A stretch of 64,000 nt of DNA from Lycorma delicatula (taxonomy: Eukaryota; Arthropoda; Insecta; Hemiptera; Fulgoridae): contig NC_134456.1 of the NCBI RefSeq assembly GCF_047948215.1, forward strand, positions 200,086,034 to 200,150,033, written 5' to 3'. The number at the start of each line of letters is the position of its first letter. The stretch's first letter is position 1. This document shows positions 27,001-38,317 of the stretch, in pieces. The position numbers were made by a program, and so were the translations under genes. The notes under the pieces were generated by a model. It searched no databases. It was not told the DNA's origin and worked only from the letters and a program-made list of their open reading frames with translations.

Positions 27001-29130
27001 ATATTATATGAAATCGCACTTGATATTCATCAATCCATATTTATAAAATGATAACGAATGTGTGCAATTTTAAGTTAAAAAATTGATATTTTTAAATTTA
27101 TCGGAATAAGAATATTAATAAAAATAATAACTGGATTTTTTCTCTTTTCTATACTCCTTTCAGGCAGTTCTTTGTTCTATAACGCTACTTTCAGAGTTGT
27201 TAGTGCTTAAAAATTGGAGAAGTCAAATTTTAATATCCACACAGAACTGTTGCTTAGAAATTGGGTAGAAGAGAATAATAATAAAAAAAAATAATAAAAA
27301 AAGAAAGAATGTAATAATGTAAATCTATGTTAGACAAAATAATAAATTAATATCAACACTTTTTATTTGAATGTCGTTTGAAATACATAGTAATACCTAA
27401 ATACGTAGTAAGAGATGGAAGTAAAAATTACAGGAAAAGAGAAACTGTTAATGCAACTGGGAGAAATATCAAGGAAAATACAGAAGCGAACGGAGTGGTA
27501 TAATTATGTCATGAGAGGAGTTGAAAAGTATGAAAGTATTAAAGTAATAAAAGTTGAAGACGATGAAAGTGAAATTTATATCAACTTCAAGAGGTACGCC
27601 TAAATGAAGATGAAGGGAGTTTATGGAAAGGGATTTAAGGTAAAGTAGTTGAAGTAAAAGACACATGAAGTGTAAAAGACTCCCACATGAACACGGGACG
27701 AAAATAAAATTTAAAAAATTCATTAAAAGTGATGGAAAATCTATAACGCCAGTTAAAGACGTGGATTTAAGACTCTATGTTCAGAGGAAAGAAATAGTAG
27801 CGAGTTAAAGCCCAAAAATAATCCAATAAACAATTAAATTAGAGAAAGTTATTATTACTACCGTTATTTAACATCGAAACTCATTAAATATAAATTACCA
27901 ATTTGGATTTAAGTTTTATAAAGCCACTCAAATTGAATTACTGTTTTCTTCTTCACCTGTATCATAGAATTTTATAAGTTATAAGAAAGAAACTAAAGAA
28001 AGCTAAATATAACCTAATTAAGATAATTAAGCTTTGGGAAAATTAGTGGTAAAATATTACAACGCGGTAATGAAACCCAAATATATTTTTACCCATACCA
28101 CTTTTTAAATGTTAAATTAGTACCGCGTTCTAATATTCAAGCTGTTGAAAAATTAATATTATGATATTTTATTATTCTACGGAATAAGTTAAATTTGAAA
28201 GAAACTCGTAGTAGGGCAGTTAAAGTTTTGAATTCCATGATTTCTCATTAAGGCATGAACTCAGCCGTTTATTTAAGAAAAAAAAAACGTGCTAAGGATA
28301 CTAAAATAAGGTGAGGAAAACTTAAGAATTAGCTTTATTATTTTTATATTTTGTTTAATAAAACCGAGATGTACCCATTCGGGATAGAGTAAGGGGTGAG
28401 CTCGGTTAATAGAATCGGTAATCAGTTAAAAATTACTTATATCTAAAAATTATACAATTTTTTTTTAAATCCTTTATTTGGAAAATTAAATAATAATTGG
28501 GTAATTAAATTTTAAAAGACAGAGAAAAATTAATTTCAAAATAATTGAATTTTTAATTCGTTTGATTAATATTTAGATAAATGAAGTAGATAATCACCAA
28601 TTTAAAAAATGAAGTAAATCTAAATACAATATATAAATAAAATACTTTATAATATTATATATTTCAATTAATTAAATTTACTATAACGTATTAGAGATAA
28701 AAATAATAAATAAATCAATCGATTTTAAAATAAATAATATTAACAGAAATGTTAATGTTTTGTCATTAAATATATAATTAACAAAATTCTTAATTAGGAT
28801 AAATTATATATTGACGGTAAAGAAAAAGGAGTGTTTGGGGCACATACTTCCACATAAGATTTGGAATTTTAAACTTATGAATACGTTTGGAGCAGTATTT
28901 TATCAATATTTATTTTACTCTTAAACGAGTAAAATACAGCAGTCTACTCAAAGACTGCCAAAATTCTTTTTATTTCTAAATAAACGTAGAGGAAAATTAG
29001 TTTGACAAAACACCGTGTCATTTTACTGATTTTAGAGTTCCAGTAATAATTAAGTGAAAGAATATTATTTTTGGTATTTTTGTGAAAAGTAGACCTCAAA
29101 CATTTTCCACCAAATTTAATAAATAACATT
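23640..29130. other. AT-rich spacer
   Basis: About 5.5 kb with no gene I can support. It contains a long (TA)n tract at about 23953-24000. The open frame at 27415-27603 is charged and slightly reminiscent of LINE C-terminal text (RTEWYNYVMRG) but too short and isolated to call. Minus-strand frames at 26767-26961 and 28944-29129 look like chance. Confidence 0.6.
23953..24000. repeat. (TA)n microsatellite, about 48 bp
   Basis: Uninterrupted alternating T and A, self-complementary and able to extrude as a cruciform. Other (TA)n tracts in the window lie at about 3309-3340, 38226-38265, 38283-38312, 52849-52880, 57611-57649 and 59012-59075. Confidence 0.95.
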
Positions 29131-29134
29131 CAAC

Positions 29135-29475
29135 TCATCCCAGGTCCGGTAGGGGAAGACACCTGCTTTGTGTCCATTCTGGTCGCCACTCCTCCACTCC
29201 ATTCAACCCCTGATAAGCTTTACCGGAGGTCGTCTTTTAGACCCTCTGATATCACATCATAGTCTTTAGTTTGGCCTCTAACGGGTTGCCATTGATGCAA
29301 ATGCCTCGGCAAACATTTCCATCAGTGTATTTACACAAGTTAGCATCACCTTCGTACGGCTTCTTGCAACCAAGACCACCTACCATAACTTACAACCCTC
29401 AACTATCAAATTAACCGATTCGTGGAAGCACAATCCCCTCGCCTTCCTCTAACACGAAGGTTTCACACAAAAATT
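29135..29475. repeat. GC-richer patch, probable transposon fragment
   Basis: A sharply bounded 340-bp block much richer in C and G than both flanks, beginning CATCCCAGGTCCGGTAGGGG. No open frame survives on either strand and no family motif was recognised. The abrupt composition change suggests an inserted repeat. No clear flanking duplication was found. Confidence 0.4.
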
Positions 29476-29920
29476 CTTCCCAAATCTAACTTTAATTAGA
29501 CTGTGCACTCAAATCATTACTTGAGTCTTTAAACATAAAAAATACTATTTTCTTACCCACAAAACAAGTGTTGAGTGAAATAACGATAATTTTGTCCTAC
29601 AATTCAATTTACTCAGTCCTTTTGATTTACTTAAAAATCAAGAAACAAATTCAATTCGTCGTTTTTAAAAGTATATTAAGTCACTGGAAAGCAATAAACG
29701 TAGAAAGAGCATTAAACAATCCATTGTAGCAAAGCAGTTGAACCGGGCAACTACATAATTCAATCAGTCAATTAAGTTATCGAGTTTTTCACAGTCGTGT
29801 CTTTTTATAAAATAATGAGTTCAGTTGTCCACGAGGTGAGGGTAAATACAACTGGTCTTTCATATTAAAAAGTACTATAATTGACTGAAAAGTAAGTAAT
29901 AATGCATTAAGTAAGTTAGT

Positions 29921-30073
29921 TTTTTTTTTTTTTGAGGTTTTTAGGGGCATCGACTACTTTGGTCATTAGCCCCATCCCACTTCAAAAAAAAAATAAAAAA
30001 AAGGTTCTTTAATTCATATTTCCATGAAGAAAATAAGTGATCAAAATTTCAATCTTCTAATTTAAAATCCAAC
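29921..30073 (-). mobile_element. 5'-truncated retroposon with poly(A) and 12-bp TSD
   Basis: Exact 12-bp duplications AAGTAAGTTAGT at 29909-29920 and 30074-30085 flank a 153-bp insert. On the minus strand it ends in a hairpin-forming GGGGCTAATGACC...GTCGATGCCCC block, then CTAAAAACCTC and a poly(A) tail (the T-run from 29921). A 5' truncation, a poly(A) tail and a TSD are hallmarks of LINE-type insertion. The 3'-terminal hairpin with GGGGC/GCCCC ends may be the recognition structure for the reverse transcriptase; that is inference. The parent element is not identified. Confidence 0.75.
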
Positions 30074-30085
30074 AAGTAAGTTAGT

Positions 30086-32240
30086 AATGCATTAATAGGG
30101 ACGCTAAATAAAATGTAGAAAGAAAGGAAAAAATCTACGGTTATAAAATAATTTTTAGTGATGTTTAAAAGGTATTTATTTGCATAATTATTTTCTCATA
30201 TTTAATCTAGAGTATCGATAAACTTAATCATAGCCGTAAAGTAAAAATTAATTTTTCAAACCTTGACATGAAGCACATAAAATTTTCCGTACCACTATTA
30301 GTCCGGGTCAAGAAAAAAAATATCTGTGTTTGAAGAGTCGTGTTATACTAATCATTTGAACGAAATATGGTTTCATGCTACATTAATTTTATATTACGTT
30401 AAAACTAAATTTTTTTTTACATTACAAATAAATTTCTAATGTAAAAATAATTAATAAATATAAAATATCTTTCTACTGTAAATGAATAATGTAATGTATT
30501 ATAATCTCATTTGTAAATAAGAAAGTATAATTTTACTGAAAGAATGTAACCAATCAGTAGATTTGGTGATTTATCATATTACCACTCTAAGTATATTAGA
30601 TTAGATATTAATTTTTAAATTAAAAAAACAGAAGTCAGTTTAATGGGGTAGAAGGAGTACATACATGCTTATATGTTAATGGGCTTTCATTCCAAAATAT
30701 GAGAAAAAAATGATAATAAAATAAAAATATTTTTTTAAACAATTACGTCATTAGTAAAAACGTTTCTCATTTTCATGACAAGTATGTTGTTATAAATCCT
30801 AATGCGTATGTTAACTGTATTGTAAAAATGTTAACTTAATTAAATAAAATACGCCTATAGTGAAAGAGAAATTATTAACAACCTACACAAGATCAGATGT
30901 CAGTTCTAAACCAGAATATACACAAAGCAAGCGCTAATTAAGAAGGAGTGAGGCATGGAATATAGTTTGACCGTTTCGCTTAAAAACTTGTACCGTTGAA
31001 AAATCAAAACAAGAATTCAAGTACAAATTTTATAATTTGATTGTTAAGTAACCATCCAACAAAAGAAATTAAAGCTTTTTAAGCTTGCAATGATAACACT
31101 GTTCTTTTGGTGGAAACGATACATGACTTAGGAGAAATGCTGAGTGGCATGGATTTAAAGTTAGGAGAAAAAATGCGAAATAAAAATCGTCGTTGTGGGA
31201 ACATAATAATCGAACTGTAAGTCCAAAGGTTAGACCCAAGTATTTTTGGGTCAAAAATTAATCAAAAGAATCAACACTGATATTTTCTATTATTAGGTAA
31301 ATTGAATTAAGACAAAATATACATGTCATAATTCTTTATAAAAAATAAATTAATCGTTTATTTATTGATATTTAAATAAAAAAATTGTTAAATATTAAAA
31401 TTCCTAAAATATTTTAAATAATAATATTGCACTTAAAAGATATAATGAATGAAGCTGTTAGAAGAAGCCCCCCAAAATTTATGCTTTATTGTTGGTACAC
31501 ACTAACACGTTAAAAGATATATTAAAATTAAATTTTTACCAGAATTATAAAAAATAAAATTACAGAACAAATATTGTTATCAGTTCATTTCGGGGATTCA
31601 ATGTTAAAAAAAAGTTTTACAATTTAAACAGAATTAGTACTTATAAAAAAAAAAAATTAATCCTAAAATATAAAAAAACGAAAAAACTGAACTACAGTTA
31701 AGATAGATACATCAAATAGAAGCTGACTAGATTACAAATACCAAAGAAAAGTTACATAAATATTAGAGAAAAGTATTAATGTAAATTATTCACATACAAA
31801 TTAAGGAATAATGAATATTGATCAGAGCGAAAGACTTCGACTTACCTTATACGAGTTATGTTATTAATATGGGACATAAATTATAATAGTTTGAATAAAA
31901 AAACAATTAAATCAAACTGAAGTTTCCTTTTTCATTATATAAAACATTATAGAATTCAATTAATTTGTTATATATATTTTTATTTACTTGACATGTTTAC
32001 ATAATGGTAATTCATTATGCAATCAAAAAAAGATTAATTAAGAGTTTATATTGATCCTTTTCCTTTTGTTTATTATTATAATCGCGATTTGAATTAAAAT
32101 TTGACTTAAATTGATTTTAAGAGACCAAGTGAGTTGAAAACAGTGACTAGTGATAATACAAAGTGTACTACATCATCATAGTGTGGAAAAACCTTTTCAG
32201 TAAGTTTTTATTCAAAATTTAAGGTTATACATATATTACA
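30086..32240. other. AT-rich spacer
   Basis: Nothing recognisable. The minus-strand frame at 31069-31254 shows no motif and no supporting signals. Confidence 0.6.
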
Positions 32241-32725
32241 TTATACAGCTAAATTTTCTAAGTCGATAGACATGCCAAGTCTTGTTGGTGACGTCATCGA
32301 CTATAGCAGTAAACAAGGACTTGGAAAAGTTTTCGTCGAATATTCATAAGACAAGAATATAATAAGTCCTACAGACACTCATAAGGGCATACCTTTTTCC
32401 TTCAATAGCTCCTGTAATTTTCCATATTTTTCAAAACTTTCTCCATATCTCCACAAATCACAAATTTTCCCTTCCGTTGACCCCCCAAAATTTTCAACCA
32501 CTTTTTTGGCATTATACATTTTACCTCCCCCCCTAACCGCCCCTTCCGCCAAAAAATATTTTTTTGGGAAGCTCCTGCCCGAGTGGGGTCTCATTGGACT
32601 CGGAATCAGGCCCTGAGTCCAACGCAAGGCAATGAGACGACGAAGCTCTTTGCCGCTGGAGGACAAGTCCTCACAAGCGGCCGGATGGTCTAAGATAAAA
32701 AGTATAAAGAAAGATACTACTTCAC

Positions 32726-34145
32726 ATGAGATGCATGGAGACGGGCGGTGCTGAGTCTGGCAACACTCAGGAGAGGAAGAATTGGAAGACAGTAGAGGAC
32801 AGAGGGGCAAAAAGGGCGAGAGCTGGCTCGTCGGAGGAAGGAGCCCCCCTGACACTCAGAGATGTAACCTATAGACTCGGTCACGTATTAATGCAATTAA
32901 GGCAGAACATAGGAAAATCAATGATGAGGCTTCAGAAAAGGATCATATTGGAACACAGACGGAAGGTCACTTTCACGATGGGATGTCTGATATTTTGGAT
33001 ACAAACCTAAGCGAAGAACAGCTACTGGACAGGCTCCCAGCTAGATGGTCCACCTGGCTGATGAATAGGCTCACCCAGGTGCCTGCGGTAAAACCGGGCG
33101 AGGATAATTGCCATTTTGTTGACCGGGCCAAGATAGGGCCTAACAGCCAGTTTACAGGAGCGAGTCCTGGGGCACTTGTGCTCCATACTCCACAATTCTG
33201 GAAGACAACAGAATTACTACTAGGGGTACTAGATATTCAATTATTTACTACTCTAGCAAAGGAGAAAGAGCCACGGCAACACACCCGATCAGGGCACTCA
33301 AGAGGGTAGTGGGGAAGACGGAATCGGCGGTCTTCATTATCCCCCTGGTACGACAGGTACGACTATTAAAAAAGTAGTCATATACATAATGAGAAAAGGG
33401 AAGACGCTCCCCAAAATGGTGATTCCAAGCCAGGGAGAGCAAGTGAGAGCGAGGTCCAGATCGGTCTCTGCGAGGAGACGAACGCCTCCAATCCCTAAAA
33501 GTAAAACTGTGGTCGTAAAAGCTCAAGGGAAGACGTATGCAGAATTAGTCAGAACAATGAAAGACAAGGTAACCGCAGAGGAGGCGGGCGAGGTACTGTC
33601 TATAAGAAAGGGCAGGAACCAAGAGGTTGAAGTGAGAATAAAGGGTTCCCAAAAAGCAGGAGAGTTTACCACGCTGCTCCGCGACAGAGCAACAGACCTC
33701 CAAGTTGACGTCAGGAGAAGGGGTGACCGAAGAACAGTAGTACACGTTAAAGACTTAGAGCACGATACAACAACAAAAGAACTTAAGATAGCAGTCGAGA
33801 AAACTATTGGCACGGATGAGAGTTTTCAAATTACCTCAATCAGGGAGGTATCAGGTAACACCAAAAATGCGACGGTAATAACGACTCACAAGGGAGCATT
33901 GAAACTAGTAGCAAAGAGATTAAGAGTGGGATGGGTTAATTGCCGTACGTACATACGAACGGAAGCTGAGAGATGCTTTAGGTGTTGGGGCACCGGGCAC
34001 GGAAGACGAGAATGTAACGGCCCCGATAGAACTAGCCTGTGCTTCAGCTGCGGGGAGCAAGGTCATTTAATAAAAGACTGCCGTGAAGCCGCGAAGGTGT
34101 CTAGATTGCAATAGTCACGGTCACAGGATGAGAAGCAAGGGATGT
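32726..34145 (+). pseudogene. R1-like ORF1 (gag) with CCHC zinc knuckles
   Basis: ORF1 normally encodes the nucleic-acid-binding protein that coats element RNA. Here it is read in at least three frames: 32726-33010, 32983-33309 and 33389-34114. The last piece is 241 codons, with a basic Arg/Ser-rich start and a central segment typical of R1-clade gag (TYAELVRTMKDKV, then mixed alpha/beta). It ends with two perfect CX2CX4HX4C knuckles: CFRCWGTGHGRREC at residues 196-209 and CFSCGEQGHLIKDC at 218-231. An extra base just before 34098 shifts the frame. In the next frame a third knuckle-like segment, CLDCNSHGHRMRSKGC, runs to 34145, so the three-knuckle arrangement was originally present. Confidence 0.85.
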
Positions 34146-35278
34146 AGCAAACTACATGATTAAGGTACTCTTATTAAATAATAATAGGAGTATACTTTCC
34201 AACGACCTTGCAGAGTAAATAGCTGCAAGAGGAGAATACGACTTTATAGTGGCAAAAGAGCGCAATGTTTACGCGGCTGCCAGACCACAGTGGGTTCCAG
34301 ACAGAAATGGGGTAGTCGCCATCAAACGAGTCGCTAACAACAGAAACTTCGGACTTTTATAAGAGAAGACGATATTGTAGCCATGGAGCTGAGTGAAGTG
34401 ATTCTGGTTTGAAGCTATATTAGCCCCAACTGTACATTGGAGCGGTTCCAGGAAAGAATTTTCAGCCTACAACACATAACTATGCAATCTACGAAACGCG
34501 TTGTAATACTAGGCGACTTTAACTGCAAGACTACTGCGGCTGGCGCAGACTCTTCCAACTTTAGAGGCAGAGTGCTGAAAGATTTTCTGGCGACTACTGG
34601 CGCGACATGTATAAATGACGGAGAGGCTACGTACAGCGCCAGAGGTCATACATCTATCTTAGACCTCGTAATAATCGACAACAGATTTAACCCGGACACA
34701 GTGGCTTTCAAAGTACTGTTGGTAGAGACAGCAAGCGACCACAAGGCAGTAGCTATTGAAATCAGAGAACAAAACATGAGATACACAACATAGCGCTGTA
34801 CTAAGATGGCCAAAACACCATACACAAAAGATTGTAACTAACGCCGCAAGAAGGATCACAGAGGGCACAAATTTAAATCCAGATAGTTTCCAAAACATCA
34901 TTACTGAAGAAATATCCAGAATTCCATGCACGGTATCAAGGCACCAAACAGTATATTGATCGAACAATGACATAGCTAATCAACGAGATTACATGAGCAG
35001 ATGCAAGAGAAAACACAAAGGCTTCGAGCTCATTCCGGCATAAGCGACGAGAGCAACAGAGCCATGAATGAATACAGAACGGCCAGAAAACGCCTCAACT
35101 TTCTTATAAAACAAGCAAAGCGTAAAAAATGGAATGACCTATGCAAGGAACTGGAGGAGGATCCCTGGGGGAAAGCTTTTCAGATTGCGACAAAGCGGCT
35201 TGGCAGGAAAGCCCTATGGCTTAACAGCGACAAGGCTCTACAACAATTAAAAAATGTATTCCCAAGAGAAGAAACTGT

Positions 35279-35324
35279 CCCTATCGCATGCAGGCATATC
35301 GAGATATCCCTGCATGCGATAGGG
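35279..35324. repeat. Perfect-arm inverted duplication in ORF2
   Basis: Arms CCCTATCGCATGCAGG (35279-35294) and its reverse complement (35309-35324) are perfect over 16 bp. The 14-base centre is itself nearly self-complementary (ATATC/GATAT), so the whole is a 46-bp near-palindrome. It lies between the linker and RT of the R1-like ORF2, where the left and right frames no longer meet. Confidence 0.9.
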
Positions 35325-36495
35325 GCAGATTTGATCAGCAGGAAGTTCTAAGCGCGATCAAAAAACTCAGTAACAAGAAAAGGCCGGGGCCAGATGGAAT
35401 CCCCGCGGCAATACTGAAGGGACTGGCAGAAACTGTCCCTTGGAAGGTGGTGGATGTGGCCAGTTTTGGATTGCAGCACTGCACTTTTCCGCGCTGCTGG
35501 AAAGAGGCCAGGGTGCGAATACTGACCTGGAGGAATATCACCCAATCAGTCTGATTAATAACATGGCGAAGACGGTAGAAAGATTCTTAGCCGGCAGACT
35601 GCAGGAGGAGCTAGAGCAAAGGAATTGCCTACATCAAGACCAATACGGCTTCAGGAGAGGGCGATCCACAGTATAGGCCATCAAACGAGCCATGGACTGG
35701 GCATTAGTAACCAGAGGTGGCACCTGGAGAACAAAAAAACCTCCCACTACTCATACTACTCGATGTGAAGAATGCTTTTGGAACAGTACCCTGGCCAGCA
35801 ATAATAGAAGCCCTAATAAACATGAACATCAGCAGATACCTGATTAACCAAATCAATCAGTACTTACTTGATAGGCATATTGAGGTTTAAGACCGTAGAT
35901 GGCAAGGTGAATTATCAACTGTTCGGAGGAGTTCCCCAGGGATCAGTTCTGGGACCCATATTATGGAATATTTTTTACGATAGGATCTTCAGACTACCCT
36001 ACCCTGAAGGCGTAGACATTGTCAGATATGCAGACGACGTGGCCGTCCTCGTAAAAGACAAGGAGATTGACAAACTCGAAACTAATGCAAATCAGACCCT
36101 ACAATTAATAGATAACTGGCTTAACAACAAACAATTGCAGATGTATCCAACCAAGTCCAAATGCATCCTACTCTCGGGCAAGAGAAGAGTCAGGAGCATA
36201 AATATTGAGATAAGAGGTGAAAACATACGAGAAGTCAACAACGCAAAATACCTAGGAGTGTACATAGACAGAAGCCTAAAATTCGGCCAACATATAAACA
36301 TGGTCTGTCAAAAGGTTGCCCCAACAACCAAAGCCCTAGCGGCATTATTTAATAATCGCAGTGCACCAAAATTGGCAGTTAGGCGGCTCATTACATCAGC
36401 ACTGATGTCAACTATACTATACGCAGCCCCAGTCAGGGAAAGTGCTGTGAACGTAAAACGTAACAAAAGCAAAATGAGAAACGTACACAGGGCCT

Positions 36496-36583
36496 TAATC
36501 CGAGTAGTTCTAGGCTACAAGTTCTGTAGCCTAGAACTACTCGGATTATAGTAACTACTCGTAAGATATAGTTTATCTTACGA
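36496..36583. repeat. Two tandem inverted duplications in ORF2
   Basis: The first has perfect 24-bp arms (36496-36519 and 36525-36548) around a 5-base centre. The second has perfect 10-bp arms (36559-36568 and 36574-36583) around a 5-base centre. They sit between the codons for LGY and SYDALCVL. The R1-like copy at 9-10 kb has only three codons between the matching residues (FGY-RTI-SYETACVL); here there are 57 bases. The extra sequence is therefore an acquired insertion made of hairpins. Confidence 0.9.
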
Positions 36584-37050
36584 CGCATTATGTGTACTAC
36601 CTGAGATTTCTCCTATAGCTTCAAATAAAAGGCAGAAGAATGAAAAAATGACAAAAATCATTATATTGTCATGAAGGCATGACAAAATCTGAGGTGGAAA
36701 ACATGATTATTAACAGTTGGCAAACCGTTTCGTCCGCTTCTCAAGTGGGACAGTGGACACGAAGGCTAATCCCTGATCTGAAGGAGTGGACAAACAAAGT
36801 AAAAGGTGGATTAAATTTCCATACGACCCAACTCTTAACAAGATACGGGTCGTTTGGCAAGTATCTCTCTAGAATAGGGAAAAGGCAGACATCACAATGC
36901 TCAGATTGCCACGAAGAGGACGACGCGGAACACACTATTTTCAACTATCGAAAATGGGAGGGTTTCAAATATGAAATCAGGAGTAATAATCTCACACCGG
37001 ATAACCTTGTCAAATGGTTATTACAAGATAGCAGGAACTGGGATCTCTAA

Positions 37051-37540
37051 TTTCGCGAGCTCCATCCTCAGAATCAAGGAGGAAGAAGAGAGGCATCGTG
37101 GGGGAGAGGCATGACGATAGGGCAGGGAGGACAGTCCCATCCTGGAGGGCCGGCATGATTAGGTATGTCGGTATCAGAGAAGGGGTGGGAACTCCTGTGG
37201 AGTCTAACAGGGGTCAAGTAAAGACCAAGTCCCGGCCGGTGGCGCCGGTTCCTGGGGGCGCCTCAGGGCTTGCTGGGGCTGGTGCTATCGGTTTGAGGCA
37301 GGCATGAAAAGAACGAGACCCGGTCCTCCGCGGGCAGGGGGTAGACGGCATAGCCGTGTCTTCCTTGCGCGCGGAGGATTAGAGGCAGACAATATAAAAA
37401 GATCCGGAACCGGGGGGGGCTGACCTACCGTGCCGGACGTACTGCCGGTGGGCAGGAAGGCCCTCTTAGAGTCACAAGGACACGTCCCTAGGCCGCGTAT
37501 ACTTTAGTGGATGTCCGGCCCAGGGATGTAGGGTCAGTAC
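37051..37540 (+). repeat. GC-rich 3' UTR of the R1-like element
   Basis: Contains sub-repeat words TTTGAGGCAGGCA, GAGACCCGG, GACGGCATAGCCG and GATTAGAGGCAGACAA. A terminal block follows with GGGGGGGCTGACCTACCGTG and GCGTATACTTTAGTGGAT. Word order and content match 9013-9440 on the minus strand. The frame at 37098-37307 is a GC-driven artefact. Confidence 0.75.
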
Positions 37541-37544
37541 CTCA

Positions 37545-38224
37545 TGTAGTTCCTCTAATCATCTTATCATGAAATTGAAACCTCTTACATTTAATTCTAT
37601 GTTTTATTATTATCAATATTACATTATTGCTTTAACACAATAATCTTAAGTTCTCTAATCAAAATAAATTTCATTTTGCTAAATAAATGATTAAAAGTTA
37701 ATAAATAACTCAATGACGAATAGAAATGCAGCAAATTATAAAACAGAATAAAAACAAGTTATTTTAAAGGATACAATATCATTTTCCAAATATTCAGACA
37801 CGCAAAAAAATAAAAAAGGGAGGACATTTATAAAATTCCGGCTTTTTTAAATTTCAAAAGATTATACCACCTTAATCTTAGAAAAAGCTGTGAGAATATG
37901 ACATAAATAATAACAAGCATAGTAAATCAAGAATACAAAAAAAAAAACATAATAATTTAACCCGCGATAGTTATTTTTTAGTTATTATAATTTTAAAAGC
38001 AAAATTTACGTGGCTTAGTGGGAGGGAGAGAGAATAAATAACTTTCAGATAATTGTATTCCACTGCTCCATTACTGCACTGTATACTATCACTATCTCCT
38101 CTCTGACTATCTCTCATTCTTGGTGTTTTTAAAACGTTTAGTATATACGGTTTTATTATTTTAATCATGTTATTGTTTGTTTGTGTGAATGTGAGCGCAT
38201 TCATGTGAATTTGTGAGTATTCCA

Positions 38225-38268
<44 letters not shown>

Positions 38269-38280
38269 TTGGTACATTTA

Positions 38281-38317
<37 letters not shown>

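Larger units (their letters stand above)
34165..37050 (+). pseudogene. R1-like ORF2: AP endonuclease, RT, C-terminal finger
   Basis: Endonuclease: EYDFIVAKERNVYAAARPQW and DIVAMELSEVIL (34220-34410), then a clean frame at 34437-34793 with VVILGDFNCK (the GDFN at 34512) and SDHKAVAI (34734), the catalytic Asp/Asn and Asp-His residues of APE-type nucleases. Reverse transcriptase: NKKRPGPDGIPAAILK (about 35370-35420), DQYGFRRGRSTV (to 35676), a frame-shifted motif A near 35765, GGVPQGSVLGPILW and YADD at 36027-36038, then KYLGVYIDRSLKFGQHI. C-terminus: SYDALCVLPEISPI (36576 on) and SQCSDCHEEDDAEHTIFNY (about 36890-36945), where the last Cys of the finger is Tyr. Two inverted-duplication insertions, at 35279-35324 and 36496-36583, disrupt the frame. 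The protein cannot be made. Confidence 0.88.
32550..37540 (+). mobile_element. R1-like non-LTR retrotransposon, near full length, broken
   Basis: A GC-rich, about 5-kb element in AT-rich DNA. It has a 5' region (from about 32550), ORF1 with CCHC zinc knuckles, ORF2 with AP endonuclease, reverse transcriptase and a C-terminal Cys/His region, and a GC-rich 3' UTR ending near 37540. The exact ends and a TSD were not resolved. The endonuclease-first order, the three-knuckle ORF1 and the C-terminal Cys/His segment place it in the R1 group. Stops, frameshifts and inverted duplications make it inactive. The minus-strand frame over 32379-32855 is antisense to the 5' region. Confidence 0.85.

Noticed and set aside
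27415..27603. Charged 62-codon frame with RTEWYNYVMRG, faintly like LINE C-termini
   Set aside because: Too short and isolated; no neighbouring RT motifs on the same strand.
32379..32855. 158-codon minus-strand open frame
   Set aside because: It is antisense to the 5' region and ORF1 of the R1-like element, and the Pro/Ser-rich half mirrors GC-rich plus-strand sequence; no domain was recognised.
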